From contig NZ_RAQH01000003.1 in the NCBI RefSeq assembly GCF_003610695.1, forward strand, positions 310,001-374,000: a stretch of DNA of 64,000 nt, read 5' to 3'. The notes under the pieces are model-generated. The model worked only from the letters and a program-made list of their open reading frames with translations, made no database searches and was not told the origin of the DNA. This DNA is from Epilithonimonas arachidiradicis. Lineage in GTDB: Bacteria; Bacteroidota; Bacteroidia; Flavobacteriales; Weeksellaceae. Both the position numbers and the translations under genes were made by a program. Of this stretch, positions 1 through 8,162 are shown piece by piece (within the stretch, counting starts at the first letter, position 1; every line of letters begins with the position of its first letter).

Positions 1-700
1 TGATTTCAAGATTCAATTTTTGGATTTCTGTTCCGCTCCAGACATTTTGGGAAACAAAATCTCTGTCAAACTGAATCACAAAATAATTTTTGAAATTCTC
101 CATTTTTCCTCTCGAATATCTTGTAGAATAGCCGATGATTTTTCTTTCAGAAGGAATAATCTTCACATAAGAACCTCGGTCAAAAGCATCCAAAAGAATC
201 TGAGCCTGATTGGTTTCCGGAAAAGTAAAACGCATCATTGCTGAACGTTCTGTCGGTGCAATTTCTGTCCAGACATCGTAATCTGCGAGATAAACTTTGT
301 AATAATAAGGATTTACAACTTCTGTCTTATGAGAAAACCAGCTTGCTCTTTTTTCCTGGTCTATTTCAGGATTTCCAACGATTGGTAAAATGGAAAATTG
401 CCCATAATCATTCATCCAGGGTGATGGTTGATGAGTTTGTTTAAACCCCTGAATTTTATTCGAGTTATAAGTGTATTGCCAGCCATTTCCGTTTTTACCG
501 GTTTGCGGCGTCCAATAATTCATTCCCCAAGGTAACCCGATAATTGGATAAGTATTGCCATTCGATAATTCGTACGAAGATTGTGTTCCCATCAACGGAT
601 TAACGTAATCTACGGGATTTGTAATCCAATCTTTCATTTCTTGAGATTTGAAGGCTAAAGAAAGAAAACTGCAAAAAAGGAATAGCTTGATTTTGGACAT
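1..700 (-). CDS. GH92 family alpha-mannosidase, N-terminal part (gene runs off the window)
   Basis: The reading frame is open from an ATG at 700 to the window edge, giving about 233 residues of the N-terminus. After a short signal peptide ending near SLAFKSQ it reads DWITNPVDYVNPLMGTQ, followed by GNTYPIIGLPWGMNYWTPQTG, which is the characteristic N-terminal beta-sandwich opening of glycoside hydrolase family 92. Known members are secreted calcium-dependent exo-alpha-mannosidases acting on glycoprotein N-glycans. The catalytic domain lies outside the window, so specificity cannot be judged. A flavobacterial secreted GH92 suggests glycan foraging. Family assignment is strong, activity is inferred. 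Confidence 0.86.
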   Translation of the reverse strand, partial: MSKIKLFLFCSFLSLAFKSQEMKDWITNPVDYVNPLMGTQSSYELSNGNTYPIIGLPWGMNYWTPQTGKNGNGWQYTYNSNKIQGFKQTHQPSPWMNDYGQFSILPIVGNPEIDQEKRASWFSHKTEVVNPYYYKVYLADYDVWTEIAPTERSAMMRFTFPETNQAQILLDAFDRGSYVKIIPSERKIIGYSTRYSRGKMENFKNYFVIQFDRDFVSQNVWSGTEIQKLNLEI

Positions 701-805
701 TCGAGATTTATTTATCTCAAAAATAATAAATAATATTTGTGAATTTTCAAATAAAAAAGCAACAATCGTAAATATTGCTGCTTCTATAAATCATAATGAA
801 AATAA

Positions 806-1753
806 TTATTTGCTTTGAATTATTTCCTTTAACTCATTATAAATCTTCTCCGTAAAAGGTGTTCTAATATTCAGTTCTTTTCCGTAATTAATAATCGCTC
901 CTGCAAACAATTCCAATTCGCTATTTTCTTTTTTTACATTGATGTCAAGTTGTAAAGATGTTGGAGTGGTTGGAGGAAAAGTCATTGCTTTTTCAAAGGT
1001 TTTTTCAATAATATCATCTGGTAAATTAATTCCTTTTTTGTCAGCAATCAGTTTCACTTCTTTCATTATTTTCGTTGTTTCCTGTTTTTGAATTTCATCT
1101 GTGCAGACTGTCCCGATTGAAGAATTATATTTGGCTGTAACCAATCCAAAACTTGATACAAAAAAGAATTTGGTCCAGATATCAGCAAAAGAATTATCTT
1201 TAAAATCGAAATCAATTTGACTATTTTTCATCAGTTCAATAATCCAATTAATCTCTGTTGAAAGATGGGCTGGATCTTTTCCAAAAATCAGTTTTCCGGC
1301 TTTACCTTTATGTTCTACAATTCCTTTTTCTTTGATGTGAGAAGCGACGTAAACACAAGCCGGTAAAATCGTATTATCAGGAATAATTTTTCTGACTCTG
1401 TCATAGATATCTGCACCGTTCATCAATGGAAGCAGAATGGTTTTATTTGTAATAACTTGCTTCAATTGATTGCAGACATTTTCCAAATCATATTCTTTCA
1501 CACAAATCAAAATCAGCTCAGGATCATTGATTTCAGAAATATTCTGTAAGACGTGATTCGGTTTTGTAACACTGTTTGGATGTTCCGGAGAAAGTAATGT
1601 CAATCCATTATTTTTTACAATATCATAAGTTTGATTTCTCGCGATGAAAGAAATCGTAAACTGATTTGCCGTTTCATTAAATTGATTGATCTTAAACCCG
1701 AAATAACCGCCAACACCGCCAAGTCCTACAACTACTATATTTTTCATTCTCAT
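806..1753 (-). CDS. 2-dehydropantoate 2-reductase family protein (PanE/ApbA-like)
   Basis: This 315-residue protein has the usual PanE length. The N-terminus (residues 4-20) carries the NAD(P)-binding motif VVVGLGGVGGYFG, a segment LPLMNGADIYDRV follows near residue 105, and the C-terminal half matches the helical ApbA_C domain. Known members reduce ketopantoate to pantoate with NADPH for coenzyme A synthesis. The gene stands alone rather than beside panB or panC, and the family contains paralogues with other substrates, so the exact substrate is uncertain. Two starts, ATG at 1753 and ATG at 1747, are both possible. A TACTTTTG box (minus strand, 1765-1772) lies just upstream and could be the -7 element. 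Confidence 0.8.
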   Translation of the reverse strand: MRMKNIVVVGLGGVGGYFGFKINQFNETANQFTISFIARNQTYDIVKNNGLTLLSPEHPNSVTKPNHVLQNISEINDPELILICVKEYDLENVCNQLKQVITNKTILLPLMNGADIYDRVRKIIPDNTILPACVYVASHIKEKGIVEHKGKAGKLIFGKDPAHLSTEINWIIELMKNSQIDFDFKDNSFADIWTKFFFVSSFGLVTAKYNSSIGTVCTDEIQKQETTKIMKEVKLIADKKGINLPDDIIEKTFEKAMTFPPTTPTSLQLDINVKKENSELELFAGAIINYGKELNIRTPFTEKIYNELKEIIQSK

Positions 1754-1813
1754 TAATTTTTTGTCAAAAGTAAAATACTTGCAACGTAAGTCCGATTGTC
1801 AAATGACAAAAAA

Positions 1814-2395
1814 TCAGATTTTAGTAATTTCTTTCCGGATTCTGCTGAGCGAACTGTTGGTAATTCCGAGATAAGAAGCAATGACTTTCAGTGAAACGTG
1901 CTGGAAAACGTGTGGATGTTCTTTTAGCAATTTCAGATATCGGGTTTCTGCTTTTTGGCTCGTCAGTTCAATAACTCGGTCATTCAGTCGATAATAATTA
2001 ATGACAAACAAAAGCCTGCTGAATTCCCGGAAATCAGAAATGTTATGAAAATTTTGCTGAACATTTTCCAGTCCGGTTTCCCAAAACCAACAATCAGTAA
2101 TTGTTTCGTAGATTTCTTTTGTTGGTTGTTGTTTGAAGAATGATAAAAAATCATTCACGAAGCAAGGCGCAAAAAAGATATTGGTTGTAACTTCCTCATT
2201 GTCTTCATTGATAATGTAAGAACGGACATAGCCTTTTTCCAGAAAATAAGTTTTGGTGCTGATAATTCCGTTATCCAGGAGAATCGTATTTTTCTCCATA
2301 GAAAATTGGGTAAAGGTCTTTGTAATCTCTTCCACAACGTCCTTTTCTATCGGAAATAAGGAATGGAAATAATTGTTGATGCTTGTTTTGTCCAT
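1814..2395 (-). CDS. Crp/Fnr family transcriptional regulator
   Basis: At 193 residues this has the size of the short Crp/Fnr regulators common in Bacteroidota. Residues 25-120 fit a cyclic-nucleotide-binding-like beta-roll (ILLDNGIISTKTYFLEKGYVRSY). The C-terminus ends in a compact helix-turn-helix, SLKVIASYLGITNSSLSRIRK. The residues that bind cAMP in E. coli Crp are not evident, so the ligand is unknown. It lies 60 bp upstream of the PanE-like gene in the same direction and could be co-transcribed. A TAAATTTG box (minus strand, 2406-2413) sits 10 bp ahead of the ATG and suggests a very short leader. A paralogue begins at 63430. Confidence 0.85.
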   Translation of the reverse strand: MDKTSINNYFHSLFPIEKDVVEEITKTFTQFSMEKNTILLDNGIISTKTYFLEKGYVRSYIINEDNEEVTTNIFFAPCFVNDFLSFFKQQPTKEIYETITDCWFWETGLENVQQNFHNISDFREFSRLLFVINYYRLNDRVIELTSQKAETRYLKLLKEHPHVFQHVSLKVIASYLGITNSSLSRIRKEITKI

Positions 2396-2471
2396 AGTAT
2401 TAAAACAAATTTACAATAACTCCAATTATCGGTTAAAATTAAATATCTTTATCCGTGTAAAATCAATACGG

Positions 2472-2488
2472 TTGGCACTTTTGTTGAT
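2472..2488 (+). promoter_or_regulatory. Sigma-54-like promoter upstream of the GIDE-LemA genes
   Basis: TTGGCAC at 2472-2478 is followed after five bases by TTGA at 2484-2487, placing the GG and the downstream G exactly 12 bp apart as in the -24/-12 consensus TGGCAC-N5-TTGC. The -12 element has A in place of C. Transcription would begin near 2498, 30 bp before the ATG at 2528. The same bases form a 6-bp inverted repeat (TTGGCA, TGCCAA, 2472-2493), so a repressor site is an alternative reading. Confidence 0.45.
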
Positions 2489-2527
2489 GCCAAAAAAGTC
2501 AAAATAATAAAAAACTAGTAACCTTTG

Positions 2528-3787
2528 ATGGACGACTTCCTTGCATTTTATAACACTCTAGAAGTTGATAAAGGTCTCATAGTAATGCTGATGCTGATGC
2601 TGATGAGTTTCTTTGTTGCTATTTTCCATACTTTTATTTTAATTGGATTATACGAAATCAATCTCAAACCAAAATGGCTGTTTTTTGTACTAAATCCATT
2701 ATCAGTTGGGCTTTGCTCGCTGTATGATAACAAGTTAGCTGCATTAGTAGCAATCGGTTTGTTTCTTTCGGTTTTTGTTTTGGGGATTGTCGGGATGATC
2801 TATGCGATGATCAGGAGCTCTTATCAAAGTTCCAAAGAGGAAAGCGAGCGGAGAGAAAGAGCAGGATTAGCTAAAATTCCGCTTTGGAAAAAAATTCTTT
2901 ATTCTGTATCAGGATTGTTGTTTTTTGGTTTTGTTCTTACGTTGGGCGTCCCTTATTTCATCCTGATTGTTTTTATTATTCTTCCGTTTTTAACTTCGAT
3001 TTTTAAGCCCAGTAATAAGAAAAGATTTTACAGAATTCAGCGCACATTACCCACTTCCAATATTCGTTCTGTTGCGATGGGTTTGGCAGAGATTTCCGGA
3101 ACCGTGAAGATGATTGAGCCGATGATTTCGCGTATTGGTAAAAAAGAATGTATTGGTTTTCTTTATACAATAGAGACTGTTTCGACGGATAAAGATGGAA
3201 AGGATTCCTATTCTTTAGAATCTTCGGAAACGATTTGTAAACCGTTTTATGTACAAGACAAATCCGGACAAATTAAAGTTATAACTGAAGGCATTGAATT
3301 TATTGATTTTGAAATCGATGAACGATACCAATCCTCAAACAAGCGCTATACGCAATATCTCCTTAAAGAGAATATGGAAGTTCTCTTGATTGGTAAAGCA
3401 AGTGTGAAAGAAAATAATAAACCTGTCTTTGAGAAAGAGGAAATCAAAAATGTGTTCGGGATTGCAACTGTGGAAAGTGTTGATAATCATAATACGTTGC
3501 GTCCTATTTTACAGTCGGCGGGCTATTTCATTTACTTTTGGGTGATTCTGATTGCATTGATTTTTTTAACGCCTGTGAAACTGAGAAATAATCAATTGGA
3601 GATCGGGAAAATAAATCTGGATTTGCCTTTCCAGAATTCCAAACCGGTGAAATCACTGGATGATTTTTATGATAATATCTACGACAGTTACGAATCTAAA
3701 CCTGAAGAAGAAATATATTCTCAACCAGCTTCAGGTGCTGAACCGGTTCCTGCGACAGAGTCAACACAATCAAAACAAACTGAATAA
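2528..3787 (+). CDS. Membrane protein with GIDE-like domain
   Basis: This 419-residue protein has hydrophobic stretches near residues 13-37, 65-90 and 120-155, then a soluble segment of about residues 165-310, a final transmembrane helix near 328-347 (YFIYFWVILIALIFL) and an acidic, proline-rich tail. The soluble segment (MIEPMISRIGKKECIGF, an ESSETICKPFYVQD stretch, then ENMEVLLIGKA) matches the GIDE fold known from the mitochondrial ligase MUL1 and from bacterial membrane proteins encoded beside LemA. No RING finger is present, so ubiquitin-ligase activity should not be inferred. The ATG at 2528 is preferred over a TTG three bases earlier. It leads a cassette with lemA (11 bp gap) and a small membrane protein. 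Function unknown. Confidence 0.68.
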   Translation: MDDFLAFYNTLEVDKGLIVMLMLMLMSFFVAIFHTFILIGLYEINLKPKWLFFVLNPLSVGLCSLYDNKLAALVAIGLFLSVFVLGIVGMIYAMIRSSYQSSKEESERRERAGLAKIPLWKKILYSVSGLLFFGFVLTLGVPYFILIVFIILPFLTSIFKPSNKKRFYRIQRTLPTSNIRSVAMGLAEISGTVKMIEPMISRIGKKECIGFLYTIETVSTDKDGKDSYSLESSETICKPFYVQDKSGQIKVITEGIEFIDFEIDERYQSSNKRYTQYLLKENMEVLLIGKASVKENNKPVFEKEEIKNVFGIATVESVDNHNTLRPILQSAGYFIYFWVILIALIFLTPVKLRNNQLEIGKINLDLPFQNSKPVKSLDDFYDNIYDSYESKPEEEIYSQPASGAEPVPATESTQSKQTE

Positions 3788-3798
3788 AAATAAAAACT

Positions 3799-4359
3799 AT
3801 GATACAAATTTTCGCTTACGTCATTATCGGATTGGTCGTCTTGGGATTACTGAATGTGATTGTTTCCACTTACAACAGATTAGTAATGTTAAAGAATAAT
3901 GTCGATAAATCTTTTGGAAATATCGATGTCCTGTTGAAACAACGAGCAGACGAAATTCCAAATCTAATCAAAGTGGTCAAAGAATCTATGAAATTCGAAG
4001 AATCAATGTTGACGAAACTAACGGAGCTTCGGACTCAATTTCTAAATGCTAATTCGACCGAGGAAAAAGTGGAATTGTCGAACCAAATGCAGAATCAGTT
4101 GAAATCAGTTTTTGCAGTAGCGGAAAATTATCCTGATATCAAAACCAGTCAGAATTTTCAATTGCTTCAAGGTCGTGTTTCTCAAATCGAAGATGCAATC
4201 GCAGACAGAAGAGAATTTTATAACGAAAGCGTTACGATGTACAATATTGGTATCGCAGAATTCCCTAATCTACTGCTTGCCAAACCAATGATGTACGGCA
4301 AAAAACAGTTACTTCAAATCTCTGAACAAGAAAAAAAATACGATGGAGTTGCCTTTTAA
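3799..4359 (+). CDS. lemA: LemA family protein
   Basis: The 186-residue product matches the LemA family: one N-terminal membrane helix (residues 3-22, with the short N-terminus outside) then a long helical bundle beginning RLVMLKNNVDKSFGNIDVLLKQR and ending FPNLLLAKPMMYG. LemA proteins are small membrane-anchored helical proteins of unclear molecular role, found across bacteria, often beside TPM- or GIDE-domain membrane proteins. It sits 11 bp after the GIDE-like gene and its 3' end overlaps the next gene by 17 bp, so the three are almost certainly one transcript. Confidence 0.93.
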   Translation: MIQIFAYVIIGLVVLGLLNVIVSTYNRLVMLKNNVDKSFGNIDVLLKQRADEIPNLIKVVKESMKFEESMLTKLTELRTQFLNANSTEEKVELSNQMQNQLKSVFAVAENYPDIKTSQNFQLLQGRVSQIEDAIADRREFYNESVTMYNIGIAEFPNLLLAKPMMYGKKQLLQISEQEKKYDGVAF

Positions 4360-4729
4360 CATCATAGATATTCTACAGAATATCGAAGCTGAGCCAGGTA
4401 TTTTGGTAGCTTTCGCTGCTTTTCATCCATTTGCGCTGCTGTTGTTGCTTATTCCGCTCGGGATTTTTAAAAAGATAGGGATTTACAAACCTGCTCAAGA
4501 ATTGGGATTATTTGGCTTTTCTATAGTAGTTATTATGATGGTTGGTTGGTTGATGGGTTTTGTTTCCCAAATTTTATTGATGTTTATGGGCGTTTCAGGC
4601 CTGAAAATGTTGCTGATTTATTTCTCGATGTATCTTTGTATTACTGCATTTGTAGTAGTTAATGTAAGAGGTTTGAAGAAGAAATTTGAGCAAGATCAAT
4701 TGAAGAAAAAAACGTGGCTTAAGCCTTAA
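4343..4729 (+). CDS. Small membrane protein, third gene of the GIDE-LemA cassette
   Basis: I do not recognise this 128-residue protein. It has three or four hydrophobic helices (about residues 20-42, 50-80 and 84-110) and a basic C-terminal tail (RGLKKKFEQDQLKKK) that should lie in the cytoplasm. Its ATG lies inside the end of lemA with a 17-bp overlap, which argues for translational coupling and a shared function. It may be a partner subunit for LemA or the GIDE protein, which is inference from position only. Confidence 0.7.
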   Translation: MELPFNIIDILQNIEAEPGILVAFAAFHPFALLLLLIPLGIFKKIGIYKPAQELGLFGFSIVVIMMVGWLMGFVSQILLMFMGVSGLKMLLIYFSMYLCITAFVVVNVRGLKKKFEQDQLKKKTWLKP

Positions 4730-4855
4730 TGAAGAAATCTATGATCATATTTAATTGGTAATTTAGTAATTATCAATATTATTTACTTTTTAATAACAAT
4801 TAAAGCTTCCGATGGCATAAATTATGTTTATAACCCGATAACCAAATTATAAACT

Positions 4856-5266
4856 ATGTCAATAAAATTAAAGCTAGCGCAATGTAATCAATGCAAAGGA
4901 TATCGTTCTTCTACTGTAGTTAATCCAAAAGATATCCATCATCCGGAAGTTGTAGATCATTATTTTTATCACGGTGAACCTTGGTTTACGTTTAACTCTG
5001 AAACTTTTGAGAAATCTGTTAATTATTCTGACATAACAGTTAAGGTTGTTGATCTTAAAGATCACTTTCAAAATGATCTTTGTTACTGTACTTGTCAGCA
5101 TGTTACAGCGAAAAATAAGGATTTTTTCTACTACACTATTCCAGGAAAAGGACAAGTGAAGACTATAGATTTCATAGAAGATTTTGAGAATGATATTTAC
5201 TTCCGTGATCTTTATATTATTTACAACAATTATCATCAGGATATTCCAAAACGTCAAGCTATTTGA
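4856..5266 (+). CDS. Hypothetical protein with CxxC and CxCxC clusters
   Basis: This soluble 136-residue protein has no signal peptide and no family I recognise. It opens with a CNQC pair (residues 9-12) and has a second cluster CYCTCQH near residues 80-86, which together could form a zinc or metal site. The rest is rich in aromatic and acidic residues (FHxYHG-like and YIIYNNYHQD segments). The gene is isolated, with a 126-bp AT-rich leader upstream and a strong terminator downstream at 5302-5328, so it is probably a single-gene unit. The clean start, stop and terminator support it being real. Confidence 0.6.
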   Translation: MSIKLKLAQCNQCKGYRSSTVVNPKDIHHPEVVDHYFYHGEPWFTFNSETFEKSVNYSDITVKVVDLKDHFQNDLCYCTCQHVTAKNKDFFYYTIPGKGQVKTIDFIEDFENDIYFRDLYIIYNNYHQDIPKRQAI

Positions 5267-5301
5267 AACAATTATATTTTCTGAATTTATTCAATATAAA
5301 A

Positions 5302-5328
5302 AGCAGTAATCATCATTACTGCTTTTTT
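5302..5328 (+). terminator. Intrinsic terminator after the cysteine-cluster gene
   Basis: A 9-bp perfect stem, AGCAGTAAT (5302-5310) and ATTACTGCT (5315-5323), closes a 4-base loop and runs into six T residues. A-rich sequence before the stem lets it work on both strands. Confidence 0.9.
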
Positions 5329-5679
5329 AACAACATAAAATTACCCCAACGTTTTATTAATCGTTAAAAGATAAAGTAATATTTTAAAATGATTTTAAAT
5401 GTGAGACAATTCTTTAATTGAGATTGGATTTTGTGTTTTTGCCGCTTATGTAGATGTAGGATTTTAGTTTATAAAACTAAATTCCATTCGATAATCAATT
5501 CTGTATTAAACTATTTTTAATCTGCTTCATATTTATTTTACAATAGAAAGCTTATCAGGAAAAAGTCAAATGTAAAATGAAGACAGGAGAAAAATAAGTT
5601 TTCATGGTTATTAGTTAAAATCGTTTTTAAAGAATTTTGAAATCAAGCAAAGCTAAAAATCGTACAAATATAATCAAAG
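5329..5679. other. AT-rich intergenic region with no recognised gene
   Basis: About 350 bases between the terminator at 5302-5328 and the TetR control region. I see no open frame with family resemblance, no tRNA and no extended inverted repeat. It may hold distal promoter elements. Confidence 0.6.
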
Positions 5680-5714
5680 TCACCAAATGGTGATAATAAA
5701 AATTGTTAATTTTG
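5680..5714 (+). promoter_or_regulatory. TetR gene control region: palindrome plus -7 box
   Basis: TCACCAAATGGTGA (5680-5693) is a 6-bp inverted repeat around two A residues. It lies 13 bases before a TAATTTTG box (5707-5714) matching the Bacteroidota -7 consensus TANNTTTG, so the palindrome covers the expected -33 position. This is the arrangement expected for repressor autoregulation. No good TTTG -33 element is visible. Binding is inferred. Confidence 0.5.
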
Positions 5715-5730
5715 CGAAGATCAAAAAGTG

Positions 5731-6360
5731 ATGATGGAAGAGACCACAAAAACCCGTGTGAAAAATAAAGAAAAAAGCAAACAACAGTTTATGGATGCTG
5801 TTGGAACAATTTTAAAAACAAAGGGTTATAAATATCTTAAAGTGAATGAAATTGCTGCGACTGCCGGGCTTGATAAAAAGTTGATCTATAATTATTTCGG
5901 TGGAACAGAACAGCTTCTGGATGAATATATCAAGACACAGGATTTTTGGAGTAATGTGAAAGAAGAAGATTCGGCAGAAGAAATTACCGATGGCGGACAG
6001 GCGTTCGTAAAACAAATGTTGTCTCAACAATTCGATTTTGTAGCAGCGAATAAGGAACTTCAAAAAATTCTGCTTTGGAGACTTTCCGAAGAACGGACAT
6101 CACTCAGAAAATTGACAGAAGGGCAGGAAAAAAATGGTGAAATTTTATTCAAGAGCATTACAGATCCGCATTTCAATGATAAAAGTGAAGAGTTTCGAGC
6201 AGTAATAGCAATCCTGATTTCCGGCGCCTATTACCTTAATATGTATTCAGAGATCAACGGTAGTATATTTTGTGGTCTGGATTTGAAAACAGAAGCGGGA
6301 AGGTCTAAGATAAAAGATGCTTTGAGCCTATTGGTTGATAAAACGTATGAAAATTTATAA
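5731..6360 (+). CDS. TetR/AcrR family transcriptional regulator
   Basis: The 209-residue protein has a typical TetR N-terminal domain (residues 10-55: KQQFMDAVGTILKTKGYKYL, then NEIAATAGLDKKLIYNYFGG) with the helix-turn-helix ending in the conserved YNYF segment, followed by an all-helical ligand domain of no obvious specificity. Start choice is between GTG at 5728 and ATGs at 5731 and 5734; I take 5731. The neighbour at 6428 is convergent, so no dedicated target gene lies next to it. The palindrome at 5680-5693 suggests it represses itself. Confidence 0.88.
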   Translation: MMEETTKTRVKNKEKSKQQFMDAVGTILKTKGYKYLKVNEIAATAGLDKKLIYNYFGGTEQLLDEYIKTQDFWSNVKEEDSAEEITDGGQAFVKQMLSQQFDFVAANKELQKILLWRLSEERTSLRKLTEGQEKNGEILFKSITDPHFNDKSEEFRAVIAILISGAYYLNMYSEINGSIFCGLDLKTEAGRSKIKDALSLLVDKTYENL

Positions 6361-6387
6361 CTTAATTTGTTATGCAATGGTATCAAA

Positions 6388-6416
6388 AAAGTCTGTTTTA
6401 ATTTCAAACAGACTTT
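6388..6416. terminator. Bidirectional terminator between TetR gene and subtilase gene
   Basis: Stem AAAGTCTGTTT (6388-6398) pairs with AAACAGACTTT (6406-6416) across a 7-base loop. A-rich and T-rich flanks serve both convergent genes. Confidence 0.85.
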
Positions 6417-6427
6417 CTCTTTTCTAA

Positions 6428-8035
6428 TTATTCCTTTATCAGTTTTTCAACAATCTCTCCAGAATCGGTTTTGATTTTTAGAAGATAATTTCCTTTTGAT
6501 AATTGGGTAATGTTTACTTTATTAGAAACATCAGTTTTAATTAATCTTCCTAAAATATCGTAGATTTCGACAGATTTTAGGGTTTTATCAGAAGTAATAT
6601 TAATGAAATCTTTAGCAGGATTCGGATAAAATTTAATATTAGTTTTAGTAATATCTTTTAAGCCTAAAGTCTGATAGGTTTTATAGAAATTCAGAATTCC
6701 GTATCCCATTTGAGCTGATGGATTTGGATAAAGAGAAGCGTTTTGTCTTAGTCTTGTTTTGATTTCCTCTCTGGAAATATTATTAGGTAAAGATTGTAAA
6801 AGACAAGCAACCGCACCGGCAGCTACAGGATTTGCAAGAGAAGTTCCGCTGGCTTGGGTTACTTGGCTTCCATATACTGTGTAAGTTTCTGATCCTCTAG
6901 CCGCACCATCTGGTTTTATTACTCCCACAGAATTTGGTCCAAATGAAGAAAATGACGAAACTTGTCCCTGATTATTCACCGCTCCAATTGTAAAAACTTT
7001 AGCATTATCTGCTGGTGTCGAAATATAATGCCAAGCATTTGCACCCTCATTTCCAGCAGCAAAAGTTACAAAAATTCCTTTTTCAGCAGCAATTTGCGCA
7101 CCTCTTGCGATGAAAGATGTTGTTCCGTTCATATCTGCATAAGTGTAATCATATCTACTGTCATCAAATTCTGTGTAGCCCAACGAAGTAGAAATTACAT
7201 CTACACCTTGTCTGTCAGCCTCTTCCGCAGCTTCTATCCAATAGAGTTCTTCCTCTGGCATTTCATTAGCACCGTCTTCCGAAGCATAGAGATAGAAGTC
7301 TGCATCCGGTGCTGTTCCAACAAATTGATTATTCAGATAACCTCCAATAGCTCCCATACAAATGGTTCCATGAGTGTTTAATGATGTATTATAAATATCT
7401 GTACTCTTATTGATGAAATTATAACCACCTTTGATTTGTCCGTTATCTCGCAGTCTTTTGAACGCATTACCTATATCTACCGAAGGAAAACCCGTATCAA
7501 TCACCGCAATAGTCATTCCTGCTCCGGTAAATCCTGCAACGTGAAGTGCGCGAGCATTAATTTGATTAATTTGCGCTAACCCACCTCCATAATTAAAAAC
7601 AGTTTCAATACTTTTTTCCGCAATTTCCTGATTAAACTGTTTGAATTTTTCCAGCTTTTCTTTGCGTATTCCTCCATTCGGATTTTTGACAAAACTTTCG
7701 ACGTGATCCACATAAGACTGTTGAGATAAAGTTTGGATTTGAGCAGAAGTAGCATTCACAGCGACACCATTCAGCCATTTGGAATAATCGGTTACCGTAA
7801 ATCCAAGATTTTTTACGTTTTGAATATAAGAAGGCTCTATCGGCGCATCTTGATCACTCAGTGCAATTCCAAGATTAGTTCTTCTGTCAAGAGATTTCTG
7901 GGTTAATTCTGACAAAGGGTTGGCATAAAAAGCTGCTTTGTTGGGTTTGTCCTTGAAGAAAACAAAGACCAATTCAGTTTGAGCGCTTATTGTCAACGAA
8001 AAGCCAACTGACAAAATTGTAAAGATTTTTCTCAC
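6428..8035 (-). CDS. S8 family serine peptidase with T9SS type A sorting domain
   Basis: This 535-residue secreted subtilase has a signal peptide (residues 1-18, ending SLTISAQ), a propeptide-like region, then the catalytic domain with Asp in IAVIDTGFP (residue 180), His in NTHGTICMG (residue 222) and Ser in SGTSLANP (about residue 399). The last 70 residues (KFYPNPAKDFINI to GEIVEKLIKE) are a Por-type C-terminal sorting signal, so the protein should cross the outer membrane through the type IX system. The start codon is GTG at 8035; no nearby ATG is in frame and the signal peptide begins there. Substrate is unknown. Confidence 0.93.
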   Translation of the reverse strand: MRKIFTILSVGFSLTISAQTELVFVFFKDKPNKAAFYANPLSELTQKSLDRRTNLGIALSDQDAPIEPSYIQNVKNLGFTVTDYSKWLNGVAVNATSAQIQTLSQQSYVDHVESFVKNPNGGIRKEKLEKFKQFNQEIAEKSIETVFNYGGGLAQINQINARALHVAGFTGAGMTIAVIDTGFPSVDIGNAFKRLRDNGQIKGGYNFINKSTDIYNTSLNTHGTICMGAIGGYLNNQFVGTAPDADFYLYASEDGANEMPEEELYWIEAAEEADRQGVDVISTSLGYTEFDDSRYDYTYADMNGTTSFIARGAQIAAEKGIFVTFAAGNEGANAWHYISTPADNAKVFTIGAVNNQGQVSSFSSFGPNSVGVIKPDGAARGSETYTVYGSQVTQASGTSLANPVAAGAVACLLQSLPNNISREEIKTRLRQNASLYPNPSAQMGYGILNFYKTYQTLGLKDITKTNIKFYPNPAKDFINITSDKTLKSVEIYDILGRLIKTDVSNKVNITQLSKGNYLLKIKTDSGEIVEKLIKE

Positions 8036-8162
8036 GTTTCGGGGAATTAGATTTTTTAAACTGATAAATAAATGTAAATTTACAAAATAATGTTCTTGCT
8101 TTTTAAATCGTTTATAAAATATCTAATGACGATTTTTGAGCATTCAATTTAAATATCAGCAT

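Noticed and set aside
2585-2605. CTGATG triple repeat in the GIDE gene (encoding MLMLMLM)
   Set aside because: It lies inside a membrane helix and is probably only codon repetition in a hydrophobic stretch.
4813-4829. A second sigma-54-like box, TGGCAT with downstream ATGTT, upstream of the cysteine-cluster gene
   Set aside because: The -12 part does not match TTGC or TTGA, so it falls well below the site at 2472.
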